In this document: positions 1 to 5,509 of the stretch, one piece after another
Position numbering within the stretch: the first letter of the stretch is position 1
Layout: every line of letters starts with the position of its first letter
Assembly (NCBI GenBank): GCA_036794395.1
Contig: DAIRGS010000344.1
Coordinates: 1-7,527 of the forward strand
Length of the DNA stretch: 7,527 nucleotides
Direction of reading: 5' to 3'
From: DASXMX01 sp036794395
GTDB taxonomy: Bacteria; Planctomycetota; Phycisphaerae; Tepidisphaerales; Tepidisphaeraceae
Translations under genes and position numbers: made by a program
Notes under the pieces: generated by a model
Told to the model about the DNA's origin: nothing
Seen by the model: only the letters and a program-made list of their open reading frames with translations
Database searches by the model: none

Positions 1-136
1 CCAGCCAGAATCCTTCCAACTTTCCGCCCAGTTCTTCGATCAGCCCTCGCACGACCACCGACCGATCCTCCGGCTTCTTCACCATGGCCGCAATCGCAGC
101 CGACGTGTAACACCCTTGGAATAGATAAGTGGACAT
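1..136 (-). CDS. GYD domain-containing protein, N-terminal part
   Basis: The gene reads leftward from an ATG at 136-134 and is cut by the window edge after 45 codons. The start MSTYLFQGCYTS, the following segment AAMVKKPEDRS, and ELGGKLEGFW are the typical opening of GYD-domain proteins (about 100 residues, ferredoxin-like fold), which usually begin with M-x-T/K-Y-L/I-F-Q-G-x-Y-T. The function of this family is not established; members are small, soluble and usually stand alone. A purine-rich ribosome binding site (AAGGG, about 8 nt before the ATG) supports this start. The characteristic GYD-containing segment lies beyond the edge. Family assignment is firm; function is unknown. Confidence 0.85.
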   Translation of the reverse strand, partial: MSTYLFQGCYTSAAIAAMVKKPEDRSVVVRGLIEELGGKLEGFWL

Positions 137-706
137 AGACTTTCCCTTCTCACCAGTTTGAAATCACCGGTACTCCACGATTGAGCCGGTATTAGCCATT
201 TGAACTTCCGCCGACGAACGTCGACCATTTTGCGCAGGCTAGCGAAGTTTGGAGTTTGGCACAAAATCGTTTCGTGCTCGCAGCCATCGGGCTCGCGACG
301 GTTTTGACGGCAAGCTAATCCAGAAACGTGCCGCATGAACGTGGTGCGACTCGGCGGTTCAAATCCAATCACTTGGTCCCTTGAAATCCCCATTTTGGAG
401 GTATTTTTTCGAGTCATCTCATTGAACCGGTAAAAATATCGCAAGTGAAGATTTGACAAGGGCAAAGGGGGATACACTGCGCCAAGTCAGATTTCGTCCC
501 GTCAAACCGGGGGTGACAAGACACCCGTTGAACTTTTCCTGCGTTTTCTGTGCTGAAAACGTGGAACTTTGGCTTTGGGCATCGCGGATATCGAATTTCG
601 ACCTCTTGCCACAAAAGGAGATGTTTGGAATAGACGACACATCGCGCTAATGGCCGGTAGCGGCCACTTTGATTGGTGGAAACAATTTCACGAAGCCATG
701 CACCAC
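137..706. other. Long intergenic region without a convincing gene
   Basis: About 570 bp separate the GYD gene from the 3' end of the next minus-strand gene. The short open frames here have no recognisable domain, no good ribosome binding site and mutually overlapping frames, so I do not call them. Three things can be seen. There is a T-loop-like GTTCAAATCC at 357-366 without the rest of a tRNA. There is an isolated TTGACA at 453-458 with no properly spaced -10 box. There is a GC-rich hairpin at 651-666. The promoter of the GYD gene must lie in the left part, but I could not recognise it. Confidence 0.5.
651..666 (-). terminator. Short hairpin after the 707-1303 gene, weak terminator candidate
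   Basis: TGGCCG (651-656) and CGGCCA (661-666) form a perfect 6-bp stem with a 4-nt loop, about 40 nt beyond the stop codon of the minus-strand gene 707-1303. No T-run follows on the minus strand, so it lacks the second half of a standard intrinsic terminator. It could instead stabilise the mRNA 3' end. Confidence 0.25.
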
Positions 707-1303
707 TCAAGCCAACGTGGCATGTAAAAATAACACCCGATCCGGGCTTTTCCCATCGACTCGCCAGGTCATCTTCATTGATTGCCCTTCAACGACTAGG
801 TCGAGAATTCCGGAATCAGCTTCCCTCCCGGTCATGGACTGCATTTCCACGCATTGTAACGTCGCGGTGAAGCGTTCTTTATTTTCCGCTATCTCCGCGT
901 CGTGTGGACCGGCCATCAATTGGCGCACGAGCTGAACGTAATCTTTGTAACCAGGAAGGTTTTGAAGTTCGACCTGCCAACGCAGATGGTCCAACGAGAC
1001 CTCTCTCACCGAACCCGATTTCAGCGGCGCTGGGCGTTCAAGGTAATGATGATACGGCTGATCTTCAATCACATTGACCGATCCGGAGCTCACGCGCGCA
1101 ACGGCCCGGCGCAATTCGCCGCGTCGGGATTGAAACACGACGAAGAATTCTCCACGATGTTGAAGGGTTGGCTTGATGGTGCGCACGGAACCCCCGCCCG
1201 ACCCGATGAACATCGTAATTTGACGCCGCATTCGGCGGTTTATCATGGCACAGATGCCAAACAGGACGGAAAGCGCGGCGACAATCGTGATCAATTCCCA
1301 CAT
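707..1303 (-). CDS. Hypothetical protein with N-terminal membrane anchor
   Basis: The protein has 198 residues. Residues 3-21 form one hydrophobic helix, followed at once by the basic cluster NRRMRR, so it is predicted to be anchored in the inner membrane with the rest cytoplasmic (positive-inside rule). The remainder is soluble, mixed alpha/beta in appearance, with a basic stretch around FQSRRGELRRAVARV (about residues 57-71). I recognise no family or catalytic motif. A TAG stop lies two codons upstream of the ATG in frame, which fixes this as the first possible start. The ribosome binding site is weak (an A/G-rich AAGAAAAG). Coding looks credible because the frame is long, uninterrupted and has a clear membrane topology. 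It appears to be a single-gene unit; an inverted repeat at 1332-1370 lies in its leader or promoter region. Confidence 0.65.
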   Translation of the reverse strand: MWELITIVAALSVLFGICAMINRRMRRQITMFIGSGGGSVRTIKPTLQHRGEFFVVFQSRRGELRRAVARVSSGSVNVIEDQPYHHYLERPAPLKSGSVREVSLDHLRWQVELQNLPGYKDYVQLVRQLMAGPHDAEIAENKERFTATLQCVEMQSMTGREADSGILDLVVEGQSMKMTWRVDGKSPDRVLFLHATLA

Positions 1304-1331
1304 GGACTACTTTTCTTGTTGAAGAATAATG

Positions 1332-1370
1332 TGCACGGCGGAACCCATACTGTCGGGCCGTCGCCGTGCA
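1332..1370. repeat. 9-bp inverted repeat upstream of the 707-1303 gene
   Basis: TGCACGGCG (1332-1340) is exactly complementary to CGCCGTGCA (1362-1370) across a 21-nt loop. It lies about 30 nt upstream of the ATG at 1303 on the minus strand, so it could be an operator, a leader hairpin, or a terminator for something upstream. No T-run is adjacent. Only the structure is seen; any role is inference. Confidence 0.4.
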
Positions 1371-1430
1371 TTTCGAGTGAGGATATTACGCGGAGGGTGG
1401 GCGTTGCGGAATCCCAGTGCCCTAGCTGCC

Positions 1431-1454
1431 GGTCGACAGTTCAAATCCTGTCGC
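1431..1454 (+). pseudogene. 3' fragment of a tRNA-Pro, inverted relative to the intact copies
   Basis: This stretch matches the variable-loop to T-arm to start-of-acceptor part of the tRNA-Pro genes at 21 of 24 positions, including an exact 16-mer (1439-1454). The 16-mer recurs as its reverse complement at 1592-1607 and 5267-5282. Only bases 6-8 differ (ACA instead of CAG), which breaks the T-stem. No D-arm, anticodon arm or matching 5' acceptor strand lies upstream, so this is not a functional tRNA. Fragments of tRNA 3' ends are typical left-overs of site-specific integration or of recombination between tRNA copies; which applies is not shown here. Confidence 0.5.
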
Positions 1455-1586
1455 ATGGTCGTCGTAAGTCGATGTCTGGCGGTGTTTTTTGTGTCGCGCG
1501 TCAAACCCGCGGAAACCTTGAAACTTCCGGAATGGAAAAGAGATAGAAGTGCGAAATCGCTCGGGCCGAATTTCCGTCTCGTCAAG

Positions 1587-1660
1587 TCGGGGCGACAGGA
1601 TTTGAACCTGCGGCCTCTTGGCCCCACACCAAGCGCTCTGCCAAGCTGAGCTACGCCCCG
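1587..1660 (-). tRNA. tRNA-Pro(TGG)-like gene with abnormal anticodon loop
   Basis: This is a 74-nt cloverleaf. It has a perfect 7-bp acceptor stem (CGGGGCG with CGCCCCG), a D-arm GCTC/GAGC, an anticodon stem CTTGG/CCAAG, a T-arm with loop TTCAAAT and discriminator A73; CCA is not encoded. The anticodon loop reads TGTGGGG, so with the intact stem the anticodon is TGG at 1624-1626. However, position 33 is G (1627) rather than the near-universal U, and position 38 is G rather than A. It differs from the canonical copy at 5262-5335 at only three positions (two in the anticodon loop, one in the variable loop). No good promoter is seen directly upstream (1661-1720). It may be a divergent gene or, more likely, a decaying duplicate; loss of U33 normally harms decoding. 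Confidence 0.7.
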
Positions 1661-1696
1661 GGTTCTCAGTTCGGCAGGCACTGACCGAAGACCAGG

Positions 1697-1885
1697 TCAT
1701 CCTGACATTTTCTGCCCCGCCTGCAATCCCACTTCCGGAGCGAGTGCCGGATTGCGCAATGTGCGGCCATAAGTTCCAATTGCGATAGCTAGCGCGACGA
1801 CGATCAGACTCGCCGCGACTGCGAACGTGATCCGAGTGCTCGCGTCGCTCATCGAACTCGGAGGGATTGCAGCCGAAAGTGACAC
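1697..1885 (-). CDS. Possible small single-pass membrane protein
   Basis: The frame encodes 62 residues from a GTG at 1885-1883, preceded by GTAGG with 7 nt spacing. An internal ATG (1852) would give 51 residues but has no ribosome binding site. About residues 20-39 (FAVAASLIVVALAIAIGTYG) form one strong transmembrane helix; the C-terminal tail of some 20 residues is polar. I recognise no family. It starts about 20 bp after the stop of the four-helix-bundle gene on the same strand, so the two could be co-transcribed, and the tRNA-Pro-like gene follows 36 bp downstream. The hydrophobic segment and ribosome binding site favour a real gene, but at this length chance cannot be excluded. Confidence 0.4.
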   Translation of the reverse strand: MSLSAAIPPSSMSDASTRITFAVAASLIVVALAIAIGTYGRTLRNPALAPEVGLQAGQKMSG

Positions 1886-1907
1886 TGCATGACCTACGCT
1901 CTTGTAC

Positions 1908-2270
1908 TCACACTTGCCGGTTGTCCAAGCCTTTTATCAAACCGGAAATCATCTTTGCCATTTCTTCGAGCTGGGATTTTAGAACGGCATGATCGGTGTC
2001 GGAGATAAAGCCGCGGCGCTTTGCTATTTCAATCAGCGGCACGCATTCCTGAACTGAACCACGGGCGATTGTGAAGAAGTTTTTCCGATCGGGTTTCGCG
2101 AATCGGCCGTTTCCCTCGGCAAGATGGGTGGCGATCGAAAGTGCTGCTCGATTGAGTTGATCGACGAGAAAATAATAGCCGCGGGGAAAGGCTTCGGTAT
2201 GCGTTGCAATCCTGTCCGCGAAATCCACGGCCTTTTGATAGACCTGAAGATTTTCGAACATGAAGGGCAT
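1908..2270 (-). CDS. Four-helix-bundle protein (S23 / 23S rRNA intervening-sequence family)
   Basis: The protein has 120 residues, the usual length for this family. The hallmark pattern is present in order: FENLQVYQKAVDFA near the N-terminus, QLNRAALSI (38-46), AEGNGR (51-56), FFTIARGSVQE (about 65-75) and a final amphipathic helix. Family members form small all-alpha bundles that assemble as pentamers. They were first found encoded inside intervening sequences of 23S rRNA genes and are related to the Avd accessory protein of diversity-generating retroelements; for stand-alone copies the role is unknown. No reverse transcriptase, template/variable repeat or rRNA is seen here, so a retroelement role is not supported. 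Either M1 or M4 could be the start; neither has a clear ribosome binding site. The repeat cluster at 2287-2440 lies directly upstream. Confidence 0.92.
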   Translation of the reverse strand: MPFMFENLQVYQKAVDFADRIATHTEAFPRGYYFLVDQLNRAALSIATHLAEGNGRFAKPDRKNFFTIARGSVQECVPLIEIAKRRGFISDTDHAVLKSQLEEMAKMISGLIKGLDNRQV

Positions 2271-2286
2271 GCTGTCGATCGAATAT

Positions 2287-2345
2287 GAGCAGGAGAACAG
2301 TTGAACAGTAGACCGCAGTGGAGCGGAACGACTTCTCTCCTGTTC
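2287..2345. repeat. 59-bp intergenic repeat, copy 1
   Basis: This is the first of two direct copies with a 73-bp period; the copies match at 54 of 59 positions. Each begins with a GAGCAGGAGA/GAACAGGAGA box and ends with its near reverse complement (TCTCCTGTTC/TCTCCTGCTC), so each copy is itself a dyad. It starts about 17 bp upstream of the four-helix-bundle start codon and so probably lies in that gene's promoter or leader. Confidence 0.8.
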
Positions 2346-2359
2346 GACTGCTCGAAGAA

Positions 2360-2418
2360 GAACAGGAGAACAGTTGATCAGTAGACCGCAGTGGAGCCGA
2401 ACGTCTTCTCTCCTGCTC
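2360..2418. repeat. 59-bp intergenic repeat, copy 2
   Basis: This is the second direct copy. Its left end GAACAGGAGA (2360-2369) is the exact reverse complement of the right end of copy 1 (2336-2345), giving a 10-bp hairpin with a 14-nt loop between the copies. The outer ends, 2287-2296 and 2409-2418, are also exact reverse complements. Confidence 0.8.
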
Positions 2419-2440
2419 TACTGATCCAATGCTCCACTGC
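2417..2440. repeat. Inverted partial repeat units next to copy 2
   Basis: TCTACTGATC (2417-2426) is the exact reverse complement of 2376-2385, and GCTCCACTGC (2431-2440) is the exact reverse complement of 2388-2397. Both partners lie inside copy 2, so copy 2 plus this segment can fold into a long two-part stem. The whole 2287-2440 block thus combines direct and inverted copies of a few short words. Confidence 0.7.
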
Positions 2441-2443
2441 TCT

Positions 2444-2462
2444 ATTTTGCCTTCGGCAAAAT
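2444..2462. terminator. Perfect 8-bp hairpin, possible terminator
   Basis: ATTTTGCC (2444-2451) and GGCAAAAT (2455-2462) form an 8-bp stem with a TTC loop. No T-run follows on either strand beyond the T residues within the stem, so termination is uncertain. It lies at the border between the repeat block and the gap behind the kinase gene. Confidence 0.35.
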
Positions 2463-2768
2463 CGGGACAACAAGACGACTATTGAACTTTTTCTGGCCGG
2501 GGTCCGGGGTTGGGAAGCCGGACTGCGACGACGGATAGTGGACGCAAACCCCAAAGCATCCTGATCTTACGACTACCGATGAATCGTTCCGTTCAATTCG
2601 GACACCGCCGTTCCAGCGAAATGGAACGGTGTAATTCTTGGCGGGAGCGCCGGAGGTTCGACTCAGCGGCGCGCTATATGACTCGTCGCATAGTAAAAAC
2701 CATAAGGCCAGATAGATTCACCATGAACGCTGATGTCGGGACATCCCGCTCCAGTTGCGCTGCCAAAC
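2463..2768. other. Gap downstream of the kinase gene
   Basis: About 300 bp separate the repeat block from the stop codon of the kinase. A plus-strand frame through it runs into the kinase gene and shows no domain or ribosome binding site, so I leave it out. It holds a strong hairpin (2602-2632) and an isolated T-loop-like GGTTCGACTC (2655-2664) without tRNA context. Confidence 0.5.
2602..2632. terminator. Stable hairpin downstream of the kinase, possible transcript end
   Basis: CCGTTCCA (2608-2615) pairs perfectly with TGGAACGG (2622-2629) around the loop GCGAAA. Outer ACA/TGT pairs extend it past a 3-nt bulge. It lies about 140 nt after the stop codon of the minus-strand kinase. There is no following T-run, so a standard intrinsic terminator is not shown; a 3'-end stabilising structure is equally possible. 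Confidence 0.35.
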
Positions 2769-4745
2769 CTATTCCGACTTACTCGCAACACGGCGGATCG
2801 TCCGCTCCAGTTGGGCGACGTTCGCGGGCTTGACGATGTGGTCGCTGAACCCGGCTTCGCGGCTCTTGCGGAGATCTTCGTCCATGCCGTAGCCGCTCAT
2901 GGCGATCCCCTTCATCGGATATCGCGCCTGGATTTGCTTCATCAAATCGTATCCGGTTGCATCTGGCAAGCCGATGTCGCTCACGATCACGTCGAACGGT
3001 TCCTTGCCCGCCAGCTCCAGCGCGGCGGCGACGGAGCCCGCTGTCTTGACTCTGTGGCCAGATGCGCCAAGCAACCTGCTCAGAACCCGCGCGGTGTCAG
3101 CGTGGTCCTCCACAATCAGAACGCGCAGCGCACCGTCGCCGTTTCCGCTACCCCCATTTGCTGGCATGAAATGGACATCTTCCTTTGGCAATACGGCCGG
3201 CAGTTCGACCGTGAAGGTAGACCCGCAGTGCTTTCCGCCGCTTTCGGCGCTGATCGTGCCATTGTGCATTTCGACCAGCGCCTTGGAGATCGCCAATCCC
3301 AGCCCCATGCCGCCGAATTGCCGCGTGACACTCGCATCGCCCTGCTCGAAGGCGTCGAAGATCTTCGGCAGGACCTCGGGCGCGATTCCGACGCCGGTAT
3401 CGCGGACTTGTATCCGCACGCGATCCTCGTCCGCCTTGGCAACACTGACATAGATGTCGCCGCGATCGGGCGTGAACTTGGCGGCGTTCTTGAGCAGGTT
3501 CCAGAGGACCTGCTGGAAGCGGGTTGGGTCGGCCTTGACGTGGTAAGCGTGAGGGGGCAAATCACAATGCAGTTGGATACCTTTTTCCAGAATCAACGGA
3601 CGGCACGTCTCGCAGGCATGGCGTACGGCGGAAATCACGTCAACCATCTCGCTGCTCAATCGCAGCTTCCCGGTGGTGACGCGGCTCAAATCAAGAAGGT
3701 CATCGATCAGTCTGGTTTCCAGTTCCAAGTTACGGCGGATCATCGCAACGTCATCTCGCATGTCGGGCGCGAGGTCGGGATTCATGTCCATCGCCACGAC
3801 CGTCATCACCACAGGAGTGAGCGGAGTGCGCAGCTCGTGGCTGAGCACGGCGAGGAATTTGTCCTTGGCGCTGCTCGCCGCCTCGGCCTGCTCGCGGGCC
3901 AGTTTCACCGCACTTTCAGCCTGCTTGCGACTCGTAATGTCGCGCGCGACTTTCGCCGCTCCGATGATGCGCCCACTGGCGTCTTTAAGCGGCGAAACGG
4001 TCAAAGAGATGTCGAGCAGACTTCCGTCCTTTCGCTGGCGAACGGTTTCGTAATGCTCGATCCGCTGCCCGCGCCGGATGCGATCCAGAATGCCCGGTTC
4101 CTCATTAACGTAGTCGGCAGGGATCAGCATCGTTACCGGTTTTCCAATCACTTCCTCCGCCGTGTATCCGAAGATGCGCTGCGCTCCGTTGTTCCAACTC
4201 ATGATGATGCCGTTGAGATCCTTGCTGATAATGGCGTCATCGGAGGATTCGACGATGGCGGCGAGCTTGGCCCTTGCTGCTTCGGCCTCCTTGCGCTCGG
4301 TGATGTCTACCAGCATGTTGATGCCGCCGGTGACGTTACCCATATCATCGAATAGCGGTGTCGGATAAGGGATGAACCAGATGCGTGTGCCGTCGGGGCG
4401 CTCGGCGATGGCCTCTGCCCCGCGAATCACGCGACCGGTTTTCAGCGCGATCGCCATCGGGCATTGATCGTGCGGCATTGGTCTGCCGTCGGGATAGAAG
4501 AGCTTCCAGGTCACGCACCAATGATCGCTGCCTATCTCGGGCGTGCGCCCGGAGAACTCGATGCAGGCCGGGTTGAAATGGGTGATGCGGCCTTCGGCAT
4601 CGGTGGTGTAGATCGCCGCCGGAAGCGCGTCGAGCATCTCGCGGAAGCCCGTCTCGTTAGTGGACATCAGCGAGGAGAGCCCAACAGTGGGATCCGCAAT
4701 ACTGCTATGTTCACGGCCTTGATTATTCACGATGGCTGTATGCAC
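2769..4745 (-). CDS. Soluble hybrid histidine kinase, PAS-PAS-HisKA-HATPase-REC
   Basis: This is a two-component sensor kinase that autophosphorylates on His and can pass the phosphate to its own receiver domain. Numbering from the GTG start (658 residues), two PAS domains come first (about 31-150 and 160-272, each ending in an ITERK/ITSRK-type linker). The HisKA box SHELRTPL follows, with H303. The ATPase domain has the N-box N416/N420, the G1 box DTGVGIA (449-455), the F-box FDAFEQ (463-468) and the G2 box GGMGLGLA (478-485). The receiver (about 541-657) has E546/D547, phospho-acceptor D590, S617 and K639, so all key residues are present. No membrane segment or signal peptide is seen, so it senses in the cytoplasm; the PAS ligand cannot be read from sequence. 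The GTG at 4745 has AGGAG 7 nt upstream; the upstream ATG (4790) and internal ATG (4667) have no such site. No separate response regulator or output gene is adjacent. Confidence 0.95.
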   Translation of the reverse strand: MHTAIVNNQGREHSSIADPTVGLSSLMSTNETGFREMLDALPAAIYTTDAEGRITHFNPACIEFSGRTPEIGSDHWCVTWKLFYPDGRPMPHDQCPMAIALKTGRVIRGAEAIAERPDGTRIWFIPYPTPLFDDMGNVTGGINMLVDITERKEAEAARAKLAAIVESSDDAIISKDLNGIIMSWNNGAQRIFGYTAEEVIGKPVTMLIPADYVNEEPGILDRIRRGQRIEHYETVRQRKDGSLLDISLTVSPLKDASGRIIGAAKVARDITSRKQAESAVKLAREQAEAASSAKDKFLAVLSHELRTPLTPVVMTVVAMDMNPDLAPDMRDDVAMIRRNLELETRLIDDLLDLSRVTTGKLRLSSEMVDVISAVRHACETCRPLILEKGIQLHCDLPPHAYHVKADPTRFQQVLWNLLKNAAKFTPDRGDIYVSVAKADEDRVRIQVRDTGVGIAPEVLPKIFDAFEQGDASVTRQFGGMGLGLAISKALVEMHNGTISAESGGKHCGSTFTVELPAVLPKEDVHFMPANGGSGNGDGALRVLIVEDHADTARVLSRLLGASGHRVKTAGSVAAALELAGKEPFDVIVSDIGLPDATGYDLMKQIQARYPMKGIAMSGYGMDEDLRKSREAGFSDHIVKPANVAQLERTIRRVASKSE

Positions 4746-4752
4746 AAGCACA

Positions 4753-4757
4753 CTCCT
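4753..4757 (-). promoter_or_regulatory. Ribosome binding site that decides the kinase start
   Basis: On the minus strand AGGAG lies 7 nt before the GTG at 4745-4743. It is the only strong ribosome binding site near the 5' end of the kinase frame and favours a GTG start over the ATG at 4790 or 4667. Confidence 0.65.
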
Positions 4758-5261
4758 ACACAACAACCCGGGCGAATCCCGGCATGACAACGATCAAAAG
4801 TGCCGTCGTGCCCATAATTATGCAAGAGGATACACTTCCACCTGTGGTAGAGGCAAGGGACAATTCGCTTGCCGCGCAGACACGCATTCATCTTCGGCCC
4901 CGGTGAGCAGAGGTACTGTTAAAGCGTTTTGTCGCTTGAAAAACAAGGATTTAGAGTCTGTTGCGGCTAAATCTTGCTGATTTTTAAAATCAACAACTGT
5001 ACAGCCCGGTATAGGGGTCTTCGCTGCCTAGTTTGTATCCATGCGCTGCGCGGCAGAATCGGCCAAGTGAACGATCTCACCAGTTGGGTCGGCACGCCCA
5101 GACATGCTCAGAAAGTTCAAATCCCGTTTCCAGTCTCGCGCAAGTGCTGGTTTTATAGCCTTTCTCGCACGAATGATTGAACTCACGTTCGCCCCTTAAC
5201 TATCGGTCTGACAATGACATGCGTTGTCGCCGCTCGGAATCACTGATTCTGCCGTACAAAC
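4758..5261. other. Intergenic region between kinase and tRNA-Pro
   Basis: About 500 bp have no convincing gene; the short plus-strand frames have no domain, and one of them is the antisense of the tRNA. The region should hold the kinase promoter. On the minus strand a weak TTGCCT-18-TATCCT pair and a CATAAT can be seen around 4815-4850, neither compelling. An AT-rich palindrome lies at 4974-4996. A T-loop-like GTTCAAATCC (5115-5124) followed by CCGTTTC lacks its left stem partner and could be a tRNA relic. Confidence 0.45.
4974..4996. repeat. AT-rich 23-bp palindrome
   Basis: TTGCTGATTTT (4974-4984) and AAAATCAACAA (4986-4996) are inverted around a single central T with one mismatched pair. 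The symmetry and length resemble an operator for a dimeric regulator, about 230 bp upstream of the kinase start. No regulator gene is nearby, so this is only a candidate. Confidence 0.35.
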
Positions 5262-5335
5262 TCGGGGCGACAGGATTTGAACCTGCGACCTCTTGGTCCC
5301 AAACCAAGCGCTCTGCCAAGCTGAGCTACGCCCCG
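5262..5335 (-). tRNA. tRNA-Pro(TGG)
   Basis: This is a canonical 74-nt cloverleaf: 7-bp acceptor stem CGGGGCG/CGCCCCG, D-arm GCTC/GAGC with GG in the loop, anticodon stem CTTGG/CCAAG with loop TTTGGGA (U33 present, anticodon TGG at 5299-5301), T-arm with loop TTCAAAT, and discriminator A73. CCA is not encoded and would be added by the CCA-adding enzyme. It reads CCN proline codons, above all CCA. The copy at 1587-1660 is the same gene with three changes. A plus-strand open frame across it (with the peptide GATGFEPATSWSQTK) is the well-known spurious antisense translation of such tRNAs. Confidence 0.96.
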
Positions 5336-5347
5336 GGCGAATCGTGT

Positions 5348-5374
5348 TTTCTATTACGCGACGCGGGTTGTCAA
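5348..5374 (-). promoter_or_regulatory. Possible promoter of tRNA-Pro
   Basis: On the minus strand a perfect TTGACA (5369-5374) is followed after 15 bp by TAGAAA (5348-5353), about 12 nt upstream of the tRNA 5' end. The -35 box is perfect, but the -10 box and spacing are poor, so the exact -10 is uncertain. The other tRNA copy has no comparable box. Confidence 0.35.
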
Positions 5375-5423
5375 ACGCCAGTGCGGTTATGAGAGGATTA
5401 TAGGCAGGGAGAATTGCCGCATG

Positions 5424-5466
5424 AAAAACTACGCGGCAGGCGATGAGGGGGTCATCGCCTGCCGCG
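5424..5466 (-). terminator. Strong intrinsic terminator of the coiled-coil gene
   Basis: A perfect 15-bp GC-rich stem (5432-5446 with 5452-5466, 5-nt loop) is followed on the minus strand by TAG and five T residues (5424-5428). It lies about 43 nt after the stop codon of the gene at 5510 and should end that transcript before the tRNA-Pro gene, so the tRNA needs its own promoter. Confidence 0.88.
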
Positions 5467-5509
5467 AATGGGTGCTGAATCAGGGTTTATTGGGGCTGTC
5501 GGCCTGTTT

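Noticed and set aside
453..650. Small plus-strand gene of 65 codons behind a TTGACA
   Set aside because: The TTGACA overlaps the proposed start, the best -10 candidates have spacing of 12-14 bp, there is no ribosome binding site, and the peptide is not family-like.
1381..1465. Complete plus-strand tRNA (Leu-like) around the T-arm fragment
   Set aside because: Although GCGGAAT and a T-loop are present, no acceptor stem, anticodon arm or correct 5-bp T-stem can be formed; only the 3' fragment at 1431-1454 is supported.
2287..2440. CRISPR array
   Set aside because: There are only two 59-bp units with a 17-bp spacer, imperfect and with inverted sub-repeats, and no cas genes are present.
1908..2462. 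Diversity-generating retroelement (avd-like gene plus repeats)
   Set aside because: There is no reverse transcriptase, no template/variable repeat pair with adenine-specific changes, and the protein fits the stand-alone S23-type family.
2510..2833. 107-codon plus-strand frame downstream of the kinase
   Set aside because: It overlaps the kinase C-terminus on the opposite strand, spans a strong hairpin, and has no ribosome binding site or recognisable domain.
2733..4355. 540-codon open frame on the plus strand opposite the kinase
   Set aside because: The minus-strand kinase has complete family motifs over the same stretch. The plus-strand product shows no domain or sensible hydrophobic pattern, and long antisense frames are expected opposite GC-rich genes.
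5177..5392. Plus-strand frame containing GATGFEPATSWSQTK
   Set aside because: It is the antisense translation of tRNA-Pro (5262-5335), a recurrent misannotation. The similar QDLNLRPLGPTPSALPS frame at 1329-1649 has the same origin from the other tRNA copy.
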